Below are positions 12,343-24,300 of a stretch of DNA of 64,000 nucleotides, piece after piece. Position 1 is the stretch's first letter. Every line of letters begins with the position of its first letter. Under the pieces are notes generated by a model. That model had not been told where the DNA came from and searched no databases. It saw nothing but the letters and a program-made list of their open reading frames with translations. The DNA is from Ditylenchus dipsaci (Eukaryota; Nematoda; Chromadorea; Rhabditida; Anguinidae), in the NCBI GenBank assembly GCA_004194705.1, contig SADC01000032.1:186001-250000 (forward strand). The letters run 5' to 3'. The position numbers were made by a program, and so were the translations under genes.

Positions 12343-15300
12343 ATGGCCGAATGGCTAAGGAAAAACTTATTATTAGTGGCTACTATCGGCGCAGTACTTC
12401 TAGGGCTGTGCTTGGATTTATTATTCGACTACAACGTCCATCTCCGGGTAAGCCCAACATCAATAGTAGAATTAATTCGGAAGCCTGTGTGGCCTGTACT
12501 ATGGTTGTCAAATGTACTATTCCCCGGAAAAAATTACCGGAAAACACGAGACAATTCCGGGTTTATTTCCCCGGTAAATAAAGTAAATTATGAACAACAC
12601 AATTCACAAGAAAAACCTTGGTCTCACAAAGAAACAGTGAAGTTTTATACTTCGATTTGAAATTTTAAAATAAATTTCATTAGAAAAATTTGTTCAAAGT
12701 TTGTTTTTCTCTATTAATTTTTCCATTTTAGCTTAAAGTGGCATTTTAGGCTATTTTGCTACTTCTAAATGTCGCCAGTGTCTTATTTATCGATAAAATT
12801 GGACGTTTTTAATCGAGGATTCATGTTTCCTATTTCCCCGTTTTTCGGAAAATTATGGGAAATTCCGGGTGAGACCTAATTACCCTATGTCATAATGCCA
12901 AATGAGAAAAATGCCCAACGAAAATTACCCTTTGGCTAAATACCAAACGAGAAAAATGCCCAACGAGAAAAATGACCCATGCAATTCTTCTAAATGGGAA
13001 AAAATGTGATAGGAGTTTTTTAAACTTGACTTTACCCTTACTTAATCATCGTTTTCATTTATTATTCCACTTCCTTTTCATCATTAAAAATTTAGTTAGG
13101 CATGTTCGTATCAGTTATTTCTTGCTTAAGTTTTTCTCCTTTCACTCTCACTCTCACTTTCAGTGAGTAGGGATGGCACTTAGTGGATGGCACGGTTAAG
13201 AACCGCTCAGAACCCACTCCAGAGTAGCCAAAAAGCAAAAATAATTGGTTTTGAGGGTTTACTGAAGAGGGTAAGCTCTTTTGCAAAAAAGCGATTGAGC
13301 GGATTAGAATCCCGATTAGATAGGCTTAATCTCTCAGAATTACACGCTAATACACCCTGAACCACTCCAAAACACCCTGAATCTGGAATCCTGGGTGATC
13401 AATCTCATCGGACTGGAATTATGATCCGCCTAATCGATTTTTCGCAGAAAGTTTACCTCCTTTTAGTAAACCCCCGAAAACCAATTATTTTTGCCTTTTG
13501 GCCACTCTGGAGTGGGTCCTGGGCGATCCTGAAAAGGAGAGGAGTTGGTGTAGTGCCTCATATACTCATAACCGAGGTTGCTGGTTCGAATCCTTCTACA
13601 GTCAAACTTCTCTATAAGCTACACCTCGGGACCGATCCTAGATGTAGCTTATAGAGAGGTGTAGCTTATATTGGGGTATATTATACGGAACATACCCCAT
13701 TTGGACCGGACTCAGGTGCATTTTATAAGGAGGTGTAGCTCATATGAAGTGCAGCTTATAAAGAAGTTTGACTGTAAGTGCAAAATTACTGTAAATTTCA
13801 GCATTAGGTTAGGGTAGCTGCAAGCGTAGTTACGAGTGGCTTGGAGTGGTTTAGGGTAGATTGAAGTGGTTTAAGATTTTCAGGGTGGTTTTGGGTTGTT
13901 GGAACTTCACCCCAGCACACATAAAACACATACTTCACCAGGCGAGGAACCCTGTTTCCAAAATTTGATCAAACACTGCGAAGAGGTTTGGCTCAGATTG
14001 AAAGGATTCTATAAAGAATCAAGTAGAGTGCGTGCTTCTGACACATTATAGTTTTGCTGTTCCGCACTATGCTGGATTCACTATCATATCCAAGGTTTAG
14101 AGAGTAAAACGCTCTGTAGTGTACGTAAATTGACTCAAAGTTCAAGTGAGCTCAACAACCGATTCAAAACCCGAATTTTAATCGTTTTTGATATTCATGA
14201 TGATGAAATAGAAGTAGAATGACCATTAAGAACGCTTATTCAAAATGGGTTTGAGTTTGTTTTGGAAAGATTCTATTGGGTATTTTCTCGTTTGGTAAAA
14301 TTGAAGTGGACATTTTTCCTGTTTGGAAAAATTGCATGGGGCATTTTTCGTTTGCTATTTGGCCAAAGGGTAATTTTTGTTGGGCATTTTTCTCATTTGC
14401 ATTATGACAAAGGTTAATTAGGTCTCACCCGAAATTCCCCGAGGAATTCGACAACCCTAGCCTGTGCCATTGTTCAATGCAAAGTCAAAATTGACTTTTA
14501 TAAACAAAAAAATCGGCACTTAAAAGAGAAGTTCTGTAATTTTGTAGTTTGGTCGGACCCCTTAGAAAATTGGAAATTGAGTGCTTGGGCTCAAATAAAA
14601 GCCTACGATTTGCTGAGTAAGATAGCACAAAATTCGGTCACTTTTTGTCACTAATTCACCGAGTTGTGGCCTCCTGAAATTTGGTACTCAGAAAAACCAG
14701 TACATTTCTCAAAAGATTTTATACTAAGTACAAATATGATGATGTAAAATCTCTTGAGAAATGTACTGGTTTTTCTGTGTACCAAATTTCGGGAGGCCAC
14801 AGCTCGGCGAATTTGTGAGAAAAATTGTCGAATTTGGTGTTATCGTGCTTAGCACATCGTAGGCTTTCATTTGAGCTCAAACACTTAACTTCCAATTTTC
14901 TGAGGGTCGAGGTGGCCTCGATGAAACTACAAAATTGCAGAACTTCTTATTTAAACAGCCCGAAAAACTTGTTCAAAATTAGGTATTTATTGAAGGACAA
15001 GTATTTTTTCTGTCTTCTTTTTAGATTAAAAGTGCCGATTTTTTCTTCTAGTCACAGAGGCAAATACTTGAGCAATTGTTTCAAAGCTTTAACACCATCG
15101 TGTAGCCCTGATCAGGGTAGTATACTTGATGATTACCTCAGCCATCAGCCTAAGCCGGATGAGTTGGGAAAATTGTCTTCAGCCTCAGCCGTCAGCCCGG
15201 TCAAACATTTTACCTCAGCTTCAGCCGGCTGAAGTCTGAAAATTTCACCTCAGCCGTCAGCCGAGCCCAAATTTTTAAGTCAGCCGTCAGACTTAGCCTC

Positions 15301-18300
15301 AGCCGGCTGATGGCTGAGTTAAGACTCAGCCGGCGGAGGACACCACCCTGGCCCTGATCTTCTAGCTTCTAACGGCGTATTATTTGTTGCAACACGATTG
15401 CGAAATCTTTGCAAAAAACGTTGAAGTATAAAGCAAGTGGGAAAAATGATTCGATTCATACTTATATCTTTTTGGGTTAACGTTTGCGAAGATATTGCAA
15501 CAAACAATACGCCGTTAGAAACTAGAAGAGCAGGGCTACACGATGGTCTTATAACATGAAAAAATTTGTTTAGATATTTGCCTCTTTGACTAAAAAGATT
15601 TATTCTTCATTAAAGAATGGTAAAGTGAAACTAGTTTATTGGGTGCCATTGGTACCTATTTATGGTTCACCAAAGAGCTTTATTGCCAGTGGGACATAGT
15701 AAAACGTCGGATGAAGTAGGGCACCAGATAAGGGAGGTTTGACTGTAACCGACTTCTTAAAAAAATTTGAAGGGGGAAATCGATAAGGCCAGAAACTACC
15801 CACACAATTTTTTGAGTTTTCAAAAAAGTCTGTGTTTTTGACTAACCCTGTAGATCTAAATAGTGGTTTAAAGGTGTAATACAAATGGTTTTAAAGCAGG
15901 GCTCGAAACTTGAAATTTTAATAGACTTTTCCGTGACATAAAGAAAATATGATCATTCTCCGTCAAAAAGTGCCATTTTGGAGGCACTTATTGATTTTCA
16001 AGCATTGAAAATAAAGATTTTGACGTAAAACCTCATAAATTCTAAACGTTCCGTGTCTCAAAGTCTTGCTTTGAAGGGTATGCCCATGATAATGAGAGGT
16101 GGTGCCCGGTAATCAAAAATTTTCCTAATCATTGGACTTCTGTACGGATTTTTCATCCTGGTTCTAAGAAATCAAGGCTAGAATTAATTTTAGGTATGGT
16201 TTTGTTTGAAACCAGGATGAAAATCCGTACAGAAGTTTAATTATTATGAAAAAAAATTGGGCGCTACTTGGATATACCCCCCCCTTCCCCCAAATCAACT
16301 TTTTCCAAAGTGTTTCCAAATACCCTATATCGACCTAAAATGGCCTCAGGAGTCCTCAGGAGGGTATATCCAAGTAGGGTCAAAAATTGAATTCCCGGGC
16401 ACCGCCTCTTATTAGCGTGGGCATGCCTCTTTTAAAAAAAAGTGAAATTTTGAAAGATCGTATTTTTAAACTGAACAACTGTGCCACCAATTATTCAATG
16501 TCGTAAATTTGTTTTAAGAGTCAATTATGCTGCTAAGTTTTCGGGAGAAATATTGATGCACATGTTAAAGATGATGATACTTCCACTTATTGTCAGGTAT
16601 AATTTTATTTTTTTTTACTCAACTAATATTTCATCATTTTCCAGTTCTCTAATCTCAGGTATTGTAATTTTGGTTTGAATTCAAGACCATCACGAGCTTT
16701 TCTTATTTTGTCAGGTCTTGCCCAACTAGATGCAAAACAATCTGGTCGAATGGGATCACTAGCCATTTCATGTAAGCCTACATGGCCCTATCCCTCGATG
16801 GGTACCGATTTTTGAGCTTGGTCCCCATGTTGTTCTTTTCCTAAATTTTGCCCCAAAATTCGCAAAGTCGATTTATCATCGATAACTTTTTTCATTCAAC
16901 AAGCTGCTTACGAACCATTTTTCGGCTAAATTATAGCCCGCAGCCTCGCTCAATTGCACCCTACACCACCAGTCGATCAACAGGGGGACCGAGGCGAAAA
17001 AAAATTCAATTTTTTATAACACAAGGTAAAAATAAAGTTTTCTAGAGCTACATTTTGGGCTAATTTAGCCATATGAAACTTTATTTATGTCCTATGAAGT
17101 CTTATAAAAAGTCCTATAAAAAAATTTTGCAAAAGTTTTTTTGACTTGGCTCTTCCCCTGTTGATTGACTGGGGGGGGGATCAGGGGTGCAATCGAGTAG
17201 GAGGTGGGGCTGGGGGGGGGGGTGGATGTGGGATTTGCGGGGTGTAAGTGCTCTATTTTTAATTTTTTTATAATGATATCCTAACATTCACAATAAAAAA
17301 TAAAATATGAAAAAATAGCAGGGGGCTATGCTCAAAAGTCGGTATCCATTGAGAGATAGGGCCTCTTACTGTATGTACAGCTTAGTTAAAACTTAGCATT
17401 TTTTCTTCAGACTACATGGCGACTACTGCACTAGCAGTGTTTGTAAGCGCACCCGAATTCAGAAAATAGCAATTTTTTAACAAAGATAATGTTTTCAGAC
17501 AGGAATAGTGCTGGTGTTGTTCATCCACCCCGGTGACCCTACCATCAAACAAGAGATTGGAACAGGCACTGAAGGCGAGAAAGTCAGCACTATAAACACC
17601 TTTCTTGACTTGATAAGGTAGACATTTGACTCAGACATATAGATTTTAAGTAAATTAAGTATTTGTTTTCAGAAATTCATTCCCTGAGAACCTCGTGCAA
17701 GCTACCTTCCAAAACATGAAGACTAAATATGTGGTGGTTCGACCCAAAATACTGAAACACAATGACTCAGCCTCACTGGCTGCACTGGCCAAAGGCACTT
17801 ATGACACTCTCAAGCCTTCGGTGGAATATACTGATGGTCTTAATGTCTTGGTTAGTTGTTCTAGCTAAAATTGGGAGAGTAAAGAGGAGTTTATGTCTAA
17901 AGTAATTTAGGCCAAGCCTTAAAGGACCATACTTGTTGATGCAAATGAAAATTTGACAAATTCAAATGCGCGCGGGACACTTCTCTTTCGTCTCGCACTT
18001 TACTCTTTGGAGTTATTTCGAGCGACTCAAAAGAGTATAGTGAGAGACAAAAGAGAACTGTCCCGCGCGAATTTGAATTTGACAAATTTTCATTTGCATC
18101 AACAAGTATGGTCCTTTAAGTTCAATAAAAGACGGCTTTTAACACTCTACTGGGAAGCTGTGGCGACGAGATATTCTGGAAGGGCCAATGTCCTAGATCG
18201 TTATTACCATTACAGGGCTGCGTTAATAAGAGGGGTACTCTAATTAGAGGAAATACAGTGAAGTACCGTATTTTCTCTAATAAGGCGGCCGGCGCCTTGT

Positions 18301-21300
18301 TTTTTGAATCGCCTCTAAAGGGCCGGCTTCTTAGAGAGGGCCGCCATATATTTGAACATCCTTTGGCCCTATCCAACAAAGGGCGAGGGGGGAGGGGTAT
18401 GTTTGCCTTGCTCCCCTCTGTTGCTTTTTGTTATATATTTAAGCTTTAGGCCTAGGCTAGGGTAGGCTAGCGTATTTTTGGACGGATCCAAACATATGTT
18501 AGACTCATTTATTAGCCCGTTTTAATATACGCTGACCTATCTTTGCCTAACCTGAGCCTAAAAAATCACAAAAAAAAATTTAACAGGGAGAACCAGAGAA
18601 AACCCCCTCCCCCTTTGTTGGATAGGGATCATCTCTTGATCAAAAATAATTTCAACTTTTTAACACCATAACATTTTGGGCAACTAAAGATTACAGAAAA
18701 AGTCATTTTCGTCACGAAAACACTAAAATTTATGCCGTTTATACAAGCACTTGATTTTCAAAAGGGTCAGTTTTTATATCTCTCCAAAATGGAGCTCTAA
18801 ATGGGCCGTTCTGCGATACATCAGGCACGTGAAACCATTTCAACGTACAAATCACAACACAATAAGAAAGACGAAATTAGCCATAATTGTTGTTTGTGCA
18901 TCTGACACAGCTTTGGCGTATTCTTACTTGCTCCTTTCCCCGTTTGGATATTTAATTTCTTGGTGAAAAAATGATCTTTTGGTGCAAATTTACTTTTTGG
19001 TTTTGCGGTTTTCTGTTTGACTTTTATTTAAAACGAAAACACCATCTGATATCCCTGTAATCCTAGTATTACGAAACGATAAAAGTATGAACCAAATAAT
19101 TTTCCTGATTTGCTCTATACTTCTATCTTTTTGTGCTACATTTCAATAAAAATCATATCTCGTTAATAACTTGAATCGCAGGGCTACTTGATGGTGCTAA
19201 AGGATAGTCGAAAATATTGCAAAGATTTCGATTTTGCTGGTCGAAGGCTGGTCAAGCAAACACTATAACTTCGCCATTTAGACTAGCAACTCTGGAATTA
19301 GCGTAAACATTTTTCATGATCTAACTGGTGTTAGAAAAGTTCTGCACGGACTTTCGGGCTCATTATTTAAAATAAAAATTTTGCTATGATAATATTCCAG
19401 CACATAGCTTTTGAAGCCCTTTGCTTCCTCTTTCGAATGAGCCATTCACATTGTAGTTATGAAACAATTTGTTTCGGAAAGTGAGACAAGGAAAGGAAGG
19501 CTTTAAGAATGATTCATGCAGGAGCTTCTTTGTGTTCTTTTCTTCGCCAAATGCTGGAGACTGAAGTGTTACCGTGGACAGAAGACAACCTGGAAGGTTG
19601 GTGAAGAACAGAAGGTTTTAAGGTCCATTGCTCCCAGCCTTAAAACTCCATCCCGGCATTAAAGGCCGGGCATCTTTGGTCAGAGGATGGGAGGCAATTC
19701 CTCAATAATTTATTCAAGAATCTGTTGACAGCTTCCCTAAACGATTGCGTAAATGTATTGCTGCAAATGGTGGCCATTTTAATGATCAAAATCAATGGCT
19801 CATTCGAAAGAGGAAGGAAAGGGCTTCAAAAGCTATGTGTTGGAGTATTATCATAGCAAAATTGTTATTTTGAATAATGAGCCTGAAAGTCCGTGCAGAA
19901 CTTTCTAAGATCAGTTAAATCGACAGTTGCACTTCTAAATAGCAAAACTACAGTATTTCCTCAGAAACAACCGAAACTAATAAATTTGATAAAAATTATG
20001 TCATGTGAATAATGCCGAAAAATTATTCACTACGATTGCACATATTAGTCACAACTGTGGTATAGTTCTGAACTGTACTACAATTTCTTAACTGCATTGA
20101 AGTTTTTCGGTATTATTCACATCGCTGGTTAAACACTGGCAATGAAAACGAAGTAAAATACACGTAATTAATATCGAAGAAATTTCTGGAGATCTTAAAA
20201 TTTGTTTTTAAAAGAAATTTCACTCAAAGTTACAACTTTAATTAAAAAACTTGACATGTGTCACTGTATCGAGGGTATTTGGCACTAAAGAAAAGAATCC
20301 TTGTCCAAAAAAGAATCCTTGTCAAGTAAAGTAAAGAATCCTTGTCCAAAATATGCCTTGGTCCCCCTGTTGTTTTTTTTTGTGAATGGCACAAGCTGTT
20401 TTTTACAAAAACAACAGGGGGACCAAGCTGTTTTTCACAAAAAACAACAGGGGACCAAGGCATATTTTGGACAAGGATTCTTTACTAGTGCCCCCCCCCA
20501 ACAATTTTTTTTCAAAATCAGGTTTTAACAGGGCTGCCATATTGGCAAAAAAATCAGACACAAATCAGACACTACCAGAGCCCACAACTTTTGATTTACA
20601 AGACAAAATAGTGTGATTTTTTTCTGTGTATAACTATAATGCACAGGTACACCCTGAAAAAAGTTTTCACCCTTCACTCCATTTTTTTCACAAGTTTTTG
20701 AGTTTTAAAGTGTCTGATTTTCTGTTTTAGGCCGAAGGGTTTGTATTCGCTACTAGGGTCAAAATTTATTTATTTTGTATAACTATCCTAGTCTCTCGAT
20801 CAATTATCCATATCATCTGCACATCAAACTTTGATGACGACCGCGACTACCGTATTTTTTTTAAAAAGAACCCTTGCTCTAACAAAGACCTTCCCTGACT
20901 TTAGGAACCTATACCTGAGCATAGAGAAGAGATTTTCATAGCTCTTTTTGCGTTTTATTTACTGCTACGAGCTGTACAGATACTGTTTTTCCGAAAGTCT
21001 CAAAATCGACCTTAACCTTTTTCCGAAAATAAGGGGTTTGAATAAAAAGACCCCAGGGTCCTTTTTAGAGTTTGTGTGAACATCCAGAATCCAATTTTAT
21101 TGTTGTAGGAATAATAGTGTTCTGCATTTCGTTTGGCATAGTTTGCAGTCAGTTGGGTGAAGAAGCAAGGCCTATGATTGACTTCTTTGCTGCTCTAGAC
21201 AAAATAATTATGCGAGTAAGCTCGTAAAATGATTAAAATTTGAGCAATTAAAATACATATATGTTTCAGCTGGTTTCCTACATCATGTGGTTCGTGTTTT

Positions 21301-24300
21301 AAACATATATCTATATCTTACTATCCTTTAAACAATTTTTTAGGTATTCCCCAATTGGAATCATGTGTTTGATTATGGGAAAGGTAGAAGAATCTGACTT
21401 TGTTTGACTTACAAAAAATAATACTTTATGTTTTTAAGATTTTGGAAATTCACGACCTTGCAGAAACAGGTCTGAAGACGATAAATGTTTGCGATAAAAC
21501 TTTTTTATTTTAGCTAGAATGTTGGCTATGTAGTAAGTTTTCAAAAAGACACTGTTAAAGAATGAAAAGCTACTTAGTGGCCTGGGTCGCGCAGTGTGTA
21601 AGCGTTTGTATTTTATGGCCCAAAATGGTGTGCATGTTCGACCTTACCTGGTGGCACGCTATTTATTTTAGCTTGTTCGGCACATTTCTGGGGGTAATTA
21701 GGGTCGCTGATTGCGAATCTGGCCTTAAAAAGTCGAATTACCCCAGACTTTGGTCAAATAAGTCAAAATAAACAGTGGGCCACCAGGTGGATCAAACCTG
21801 CGCACGATTTTGGGCCAAAAAACACAAACGCTCACGCACTGCTTCACCGAGGCTACTTTTTCAAATCTAATTAGCTAAATCGCCCCTTTAAAATTGTTTG
21901 CAAAAAATGGTTCAGACATTTTTTCGGTTGTCAAACCTAAAATAATTGTTTATTACAGTCCACTCTCGATACAGTGTAGATCGGAAAAATCTACACTATA
22001 TCGCGGGTTACACTATATCGAGGGTACACTGTAAGCCAGTTTGGCGTAGAGCTGACTAAATGAGGTTGAAAAAATATACACTGTATCGAGATCTACACTA
22101 TATCGAGGGTACACTTTATCGAGAGTTGACTGTATTTGAAAAATTTCAACGAGCTCTATGAAATTCTCGTCATAGAAAATGAAAACCTACAAAAATTTAT
22201 ATAAATTTTCCAATTATGAGACATGCCTCACAGTTTTTAAAGCCCTTAAAAGTCACAAAAATCTCGGGTCAATTTTGAGGTCAATTTTGAGATTTTGGTT
22301 TTTCAACCAAAGCCTAAACCACGGTATTGCTCAAGCCTCTGGTAGCTAAAAAAACTCCGAAAAACAAATGCCGGTTCGTTTATTCTGTAAATAATTTCAA
22401 GTATGGTGACTGTTCTGCTTGGCCTGGCAATACATTCCCTCATCTCTTTGCCCCTCATATTCTATCTTCTGACCAAAAAGAATCCTTATGTGTTTATGAG
22501 AGGACTTCTGCAAGCTTGGATCACTGCTCTAGGCACTGCCTCCAGGTCTCACAATCGTACTTTTACAACAAACAATCTTGTTGATTCAGTTCCGCTACAC
22601 TTCCAATGACCTTCAAGTGTTTGGAGGAGAATCTAGGGGTGGACAGGAGGGTGCTAGATTTGTCTTGCCTGTCGGCGCCACTATAAACATGGTATAACTT
22701 TTTGCTTTTTCACTAGTATGGTTTGTAGACCTGGTAAATTATAGGATGGAACTGCCCTTTATGAAGCAGTAGCAGCTATTTTCATTGCCCAAATGAACGG
22801 TGTGGTGTTTACAACCACTCAAGTAGTCACAGTCAGGTAGCAAAAAGATCCATGTGGCTTAGATCTTGCTATATTTGTGTGTTTTAGTCTAACTGCTACA
22901 CTGGCTTCTATTGGTAAGCAACCTTAAAAGAGTGAACACATACAGCAATTCTGACGATCTGTTTATTTTGAAGCTGTAACATCAGCTAAAAAACAAGACA
23001 TGGTTAACTGTCAAAGTCTAAAAATAAATCTTAAATATTAAACAGGGTCTCATAAAAACATCTGGCGCATATTTTGCACAAAAATTTAGTCTTGCAAGTC
23101 AGTTTTCGAAAATGCGAAAATTGACTGACCTATATTGATACTTAACTGTCATACAGTCCAACCTCGGTTAACCGTTACCCTCAGTTATCCGCCACCCTGA
23201 AGGCGGTACCTTGGGGTGACGGTTAAACGAGGTTTGACTGTATAAGACTTACAAAAGAACTTCGCAAACTTGTTTTTTCACTCGCGCATAGGAGTATGAT
23301 CTTATTGAACAGCCAGTACGCCACTTTAAATCAGATCTGTTGAGATCTTGGCCTATAGGCCAAAAAGCTAGAATAAGAAGGCTCGTAAAGTATCGAAAAA
23401 CAACAAGGGTGACCGAGGCGTTTTGATTTTTGGGTTTTGTTTATGGCTTCATATACGCATTGATCAGGCCATAGGTTCAAATACTGCTGGGTGCACACCT
23501 TTTTTTTCACGCTTTTTCACGAAACCAAGTTGAAAAGTTCGAACAGAATTTCAATGATTCAGAAAAAAATTGAATTGGCGGGGACATCCGTTGTTGGGAC
23601 GGCAATGGCCCTTTAACGAAAACCTTCTTAGCGAAAATTTGCTTAGCAAAAAATATATGTACAAGGCCAATAAAATTACCTGATTGATTTCACAAACAAA
23701 ATTTTTCTGCTGAAAATTTACTTGTGAAACCCTTCAACTAATTTTGTTGGCCTTGTATGTAATTATTTGCTTAACAGATTTTCGTTGAGCAGATTTTCAT
23801 TAAGCGGACTTTCACTAAACAGGTTTTGTTAAGCAGGTTTCACCTACCCATCTAGATGCCGCAAAATTTTTCACAAAGTTAGCTGTGTGGTATTATCAAA
23901 GTTTACCAAATAACTTGTATATAGGTGCAGCGTCTGTGCCTTCTGCTGGTCTGGTGACCATGTTGTTGGTGTGACAGCAGTTGGACTGCCAGTTAAGGAT
24001 GTGTCTTTGGTAGTTGCTGTGGATTGGCTGCTGTAAGTCCAGATTGCATGTAAAGACCTAGTTTTACATTGTTTTATGCTCAGAGACCGAGTGAGGACCT
24101 CAATCAACGTGCTGGGAGATGCTTTTGGAGCTGGCATAGTGCACCACTTCACAAAAGATGAGTTGGCCAGAGCAGATGCTGAACACAGGCGTAACTTGTC
24201 CATTGCCAATGCTTCTTTACCCAACACTTTTCATCAGGGACAGAAGATAAGAGGTAAGTCTCTTTTAAAAAAAGTGTCTTCCAATAAATGACCTTCTCCA

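Larger units (their letters stand above)
12855..14445. repeat. Composite inverted repeat in transporter intron 1
   Basis: Left arm (GGGTGAGACCTAATTA, then CAAATGAGAAAAATGCCCAACG words to about 12970) is the inverse of the right arm (about 14285-14430). Between the arms lie a CTCGA-type MITE at 13597-13775 (GTGTAGCTTATA repeated on both sides) and a tRNA-like tract at 13535-13600. No exon seen. Confidence 0.65.

Noticed and set aside
12341..12360. tRNA-Ser-like start (GATGGCCGAATGGCTAAGG)
   Set aside because: It matches the 5' half of a serine tRNA by eye, but no B box or 3' acceptor stem follows, and the stretch encodes the conserved first helix of the SLC1 transporter.
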